Source of the DNA: Dermatophilaceae bacterium
Lineage (GTDB): Bacteria; Actinomycetota; Actinomycetes; Actinomycetales; Dermatophilaceae
Length of the DNA stretch: 6,863 bases
Reading direction: 5' to 3'
Assembly (NCBI GenBank): GCA_013361975.1
Contig: JABFXB010000379.1
Coordinates: forward strand, 1-6,863
Shown here: piece by piece, positions 6,622-6,863 of the stretch
Layout of the letters: each line of letters opens with the position of its first letter
How positions within the stretch are numbered: position 1 is the stretch's first letter
Notes under the pieces: generated by a model
Told to the model about the DNA's origin: nothing
Seen by the model: the letters and a program-made list of their open reading frames with translations, nothing else
Database searches by the model: none
Translations under genes and position numbers: made by a program

Positions 6622-6627
6622 AGGCTA
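6622..6627 (-). promoter_or_regulatory. Candidate leaderless -10 element (TAGCCT) for hisF
   Basis: TAGCCT on the minus strand fits TANNNT and is followed by TGTCGC and the hisF ATG, placing the predicted transcript start at the A of the ATG. No SD is present upstream of the ATG, which favours leaderless expression. Its expected -35 position (about 6645-6650) overlaps the -10 of the divergent gene. Confidence 0.55.
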
Positions 6628-6646
6628 GGCCAGCGCCGCGACCGGC

Positions 6647-6652
6647 TAGTGT
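6647..6652 (+). promoter_or_regulatory. Candidate leaderless -10 element (TAGTGT) for the kinase-like gene
   Basis: TAGTGT fits TANNNT and is followed by seven bases (CGCGCCC) and the ATG at 6660. There is no purine-rich SD between them. Its expected -35 position (about 6624-6629) overlaps the hisF -10, so the two promoters appear interlocked. Confidence 0.5.
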
Positions 6653-6659
6653 CGCGCCC

Positions 6660-6863
6660 ATGTGGGACGAGGTGACGGTGCCGCCGAGCGACCGGCACGT
6701 CGCCGCGGTGGTCTCGCTCGCCCTGACGGCCGCACCGCGCTGCGGCGACGTCGTGGTCGTGGCCGTCGACGGGCCGAGCGGTGCCGGCAAGACCACCCTC
6801 GCCCGCGGGGTCGAGCTGGCGCTGGCCGAGGAGGGGCCGGTCGCGGTCGTCCACATGGACCAC
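6660..6863 (+). CDS. Uridine-kinase-like P-loop NTPase, N-terminal 68 codons only
   Basis: The open frame runs from the ATG at 6660 to the right edge without a stop. The visible part has a short head (1-30), then the beta-strand VVVVAVDG (31-38) leading into the Walker A loop GPSGAGKT (38-45), a helix TLARGVELALAEEG (46-59), then VAVVHMDH (61-68). A P-loop followed by a strand ending in HMD or HLD is typical of actinobacterial uridine-kinase-like proteins, where the Asp helps bind the nucleoside or Mg. Whether it phosphorylates uridine, another nucleoside or something else cannot be judged from 68 residues. Codon use matches a real gene (G/C third positions throughout), and the upstream TAGTGT supports this start. 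It is divergent from hisF with 44 bases between starts. Confidence 0.75.
   Translation, partial: MWDEVTVPPSDRHVAAVVSLALTAAPRCGDVVVVAVDGPSGAGKTTLARGVELALAEEGPVAVVHMDH

Larger units (their letters stand above)
6616..6659. promoter_or_regulatory. Short divergent promoter region between hisF and the kinase-like gene
   Basis: These 44 bases hold both candidate -10 hexamers, back to back with 19 bases between them, and a direct repeat GGCTAG at 6623-6628 and 6644-6649, spaced 21 bases apart (about two helical turns). Because each -10 falls on the other promoter's -35 position, polymerase binding on one side should block the other. No leader peptide or T-box fits in the space. Confidence 0.45.

Noticed and set aside
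1..6863. tRNA, rRNA, CRISPR, insertion sequence, attachment site or riboswitch
   Set aside because: Reading both strands showed no regular repeat array, transposase motif, terminal inverted repeat pair or cloverleaf, and gaps between genes are at most 82 bases, leaving no room for most of these.

Overview
This is a G+C-rich window (roughly 70% by eye) with a strong G/C third-position bias, GTG starts and apparent leaderless promoters. It encodes a protein of the MDMPI / TIGR03085 type, a family largely confined to actinobacteria. It most likely comes from a Micrococcales-like actinobacterial chromosome; I cannot name the genus. I see no mobile element, CRISPR array, rRNA or tRNA. The gene content looks like ordinary chromosomal housekeeping with a small accessory cassette.

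Layout from left to right. (1) 1-316, minus: hisI, phosphoribosyl-AMP cyclohydrolase, cut by the left edge. (2) 359-2170, minus: a 603-residue ABC half-exporter. (3) 2167-4044, minus: a second, 625-residue ABC half-exporter, overlapping the first by an ATGA start/stop. (4) 4094-5116, minus: a 340-residue protein made of two GNAT acetyltransferase domains in tandem. (5) 5199-5840, plus: a TIGR03085-type metal-binding protein. (6) 5842-6615, minus: hisF, convergent with gene 5 and separated from it by one base. (7) 6660-6863, plus: the first 68 codons of a uridine-kinase-like P-loop protein, cut by the right edge and divergent from hisF. All intergenic gaps are short (1 to 82 bases) and no stretch above 300 bases lacks a gene.

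How the genes work together. HisF (the cyclase subunit of imidazole glycerol phosphate synthase) and HisI (an earlier step) belong to histidine biosynthesis. Here they are separated by about 5.5 kb holding the transporter pair, the acetyltransferase and the TIGR03085 gene. The two half-transporters have complementary defects in their nucleotide-binding motifs, which strongly predicts one asymmetric heterodimeric exporter (TM287/288, BmrCD, TAP-like class) with one working and one degenerate ATP site. The exported substrate cannot be read from sequence.

The most notable regulatory feature is a repeated geometry. Five of the seven start codons (hisI, GNAT, TIGR03085, hisF, kinase) lie 6 or 7 bases downstream of a -10-like hexamer (TANNNT or CANNNT) and lack a well-placed Shine-Dalgarno sequence, or in one case have only a weak one. 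This fits leaderless transcription. Both ABC genes instead have clear Shine-Dalgarno sequences, as expected for internal or leadered operon genes. No wholly new system is evident; the promoter arrangement and the transporter/GNAT cassette between his genes are the points worth a second look.
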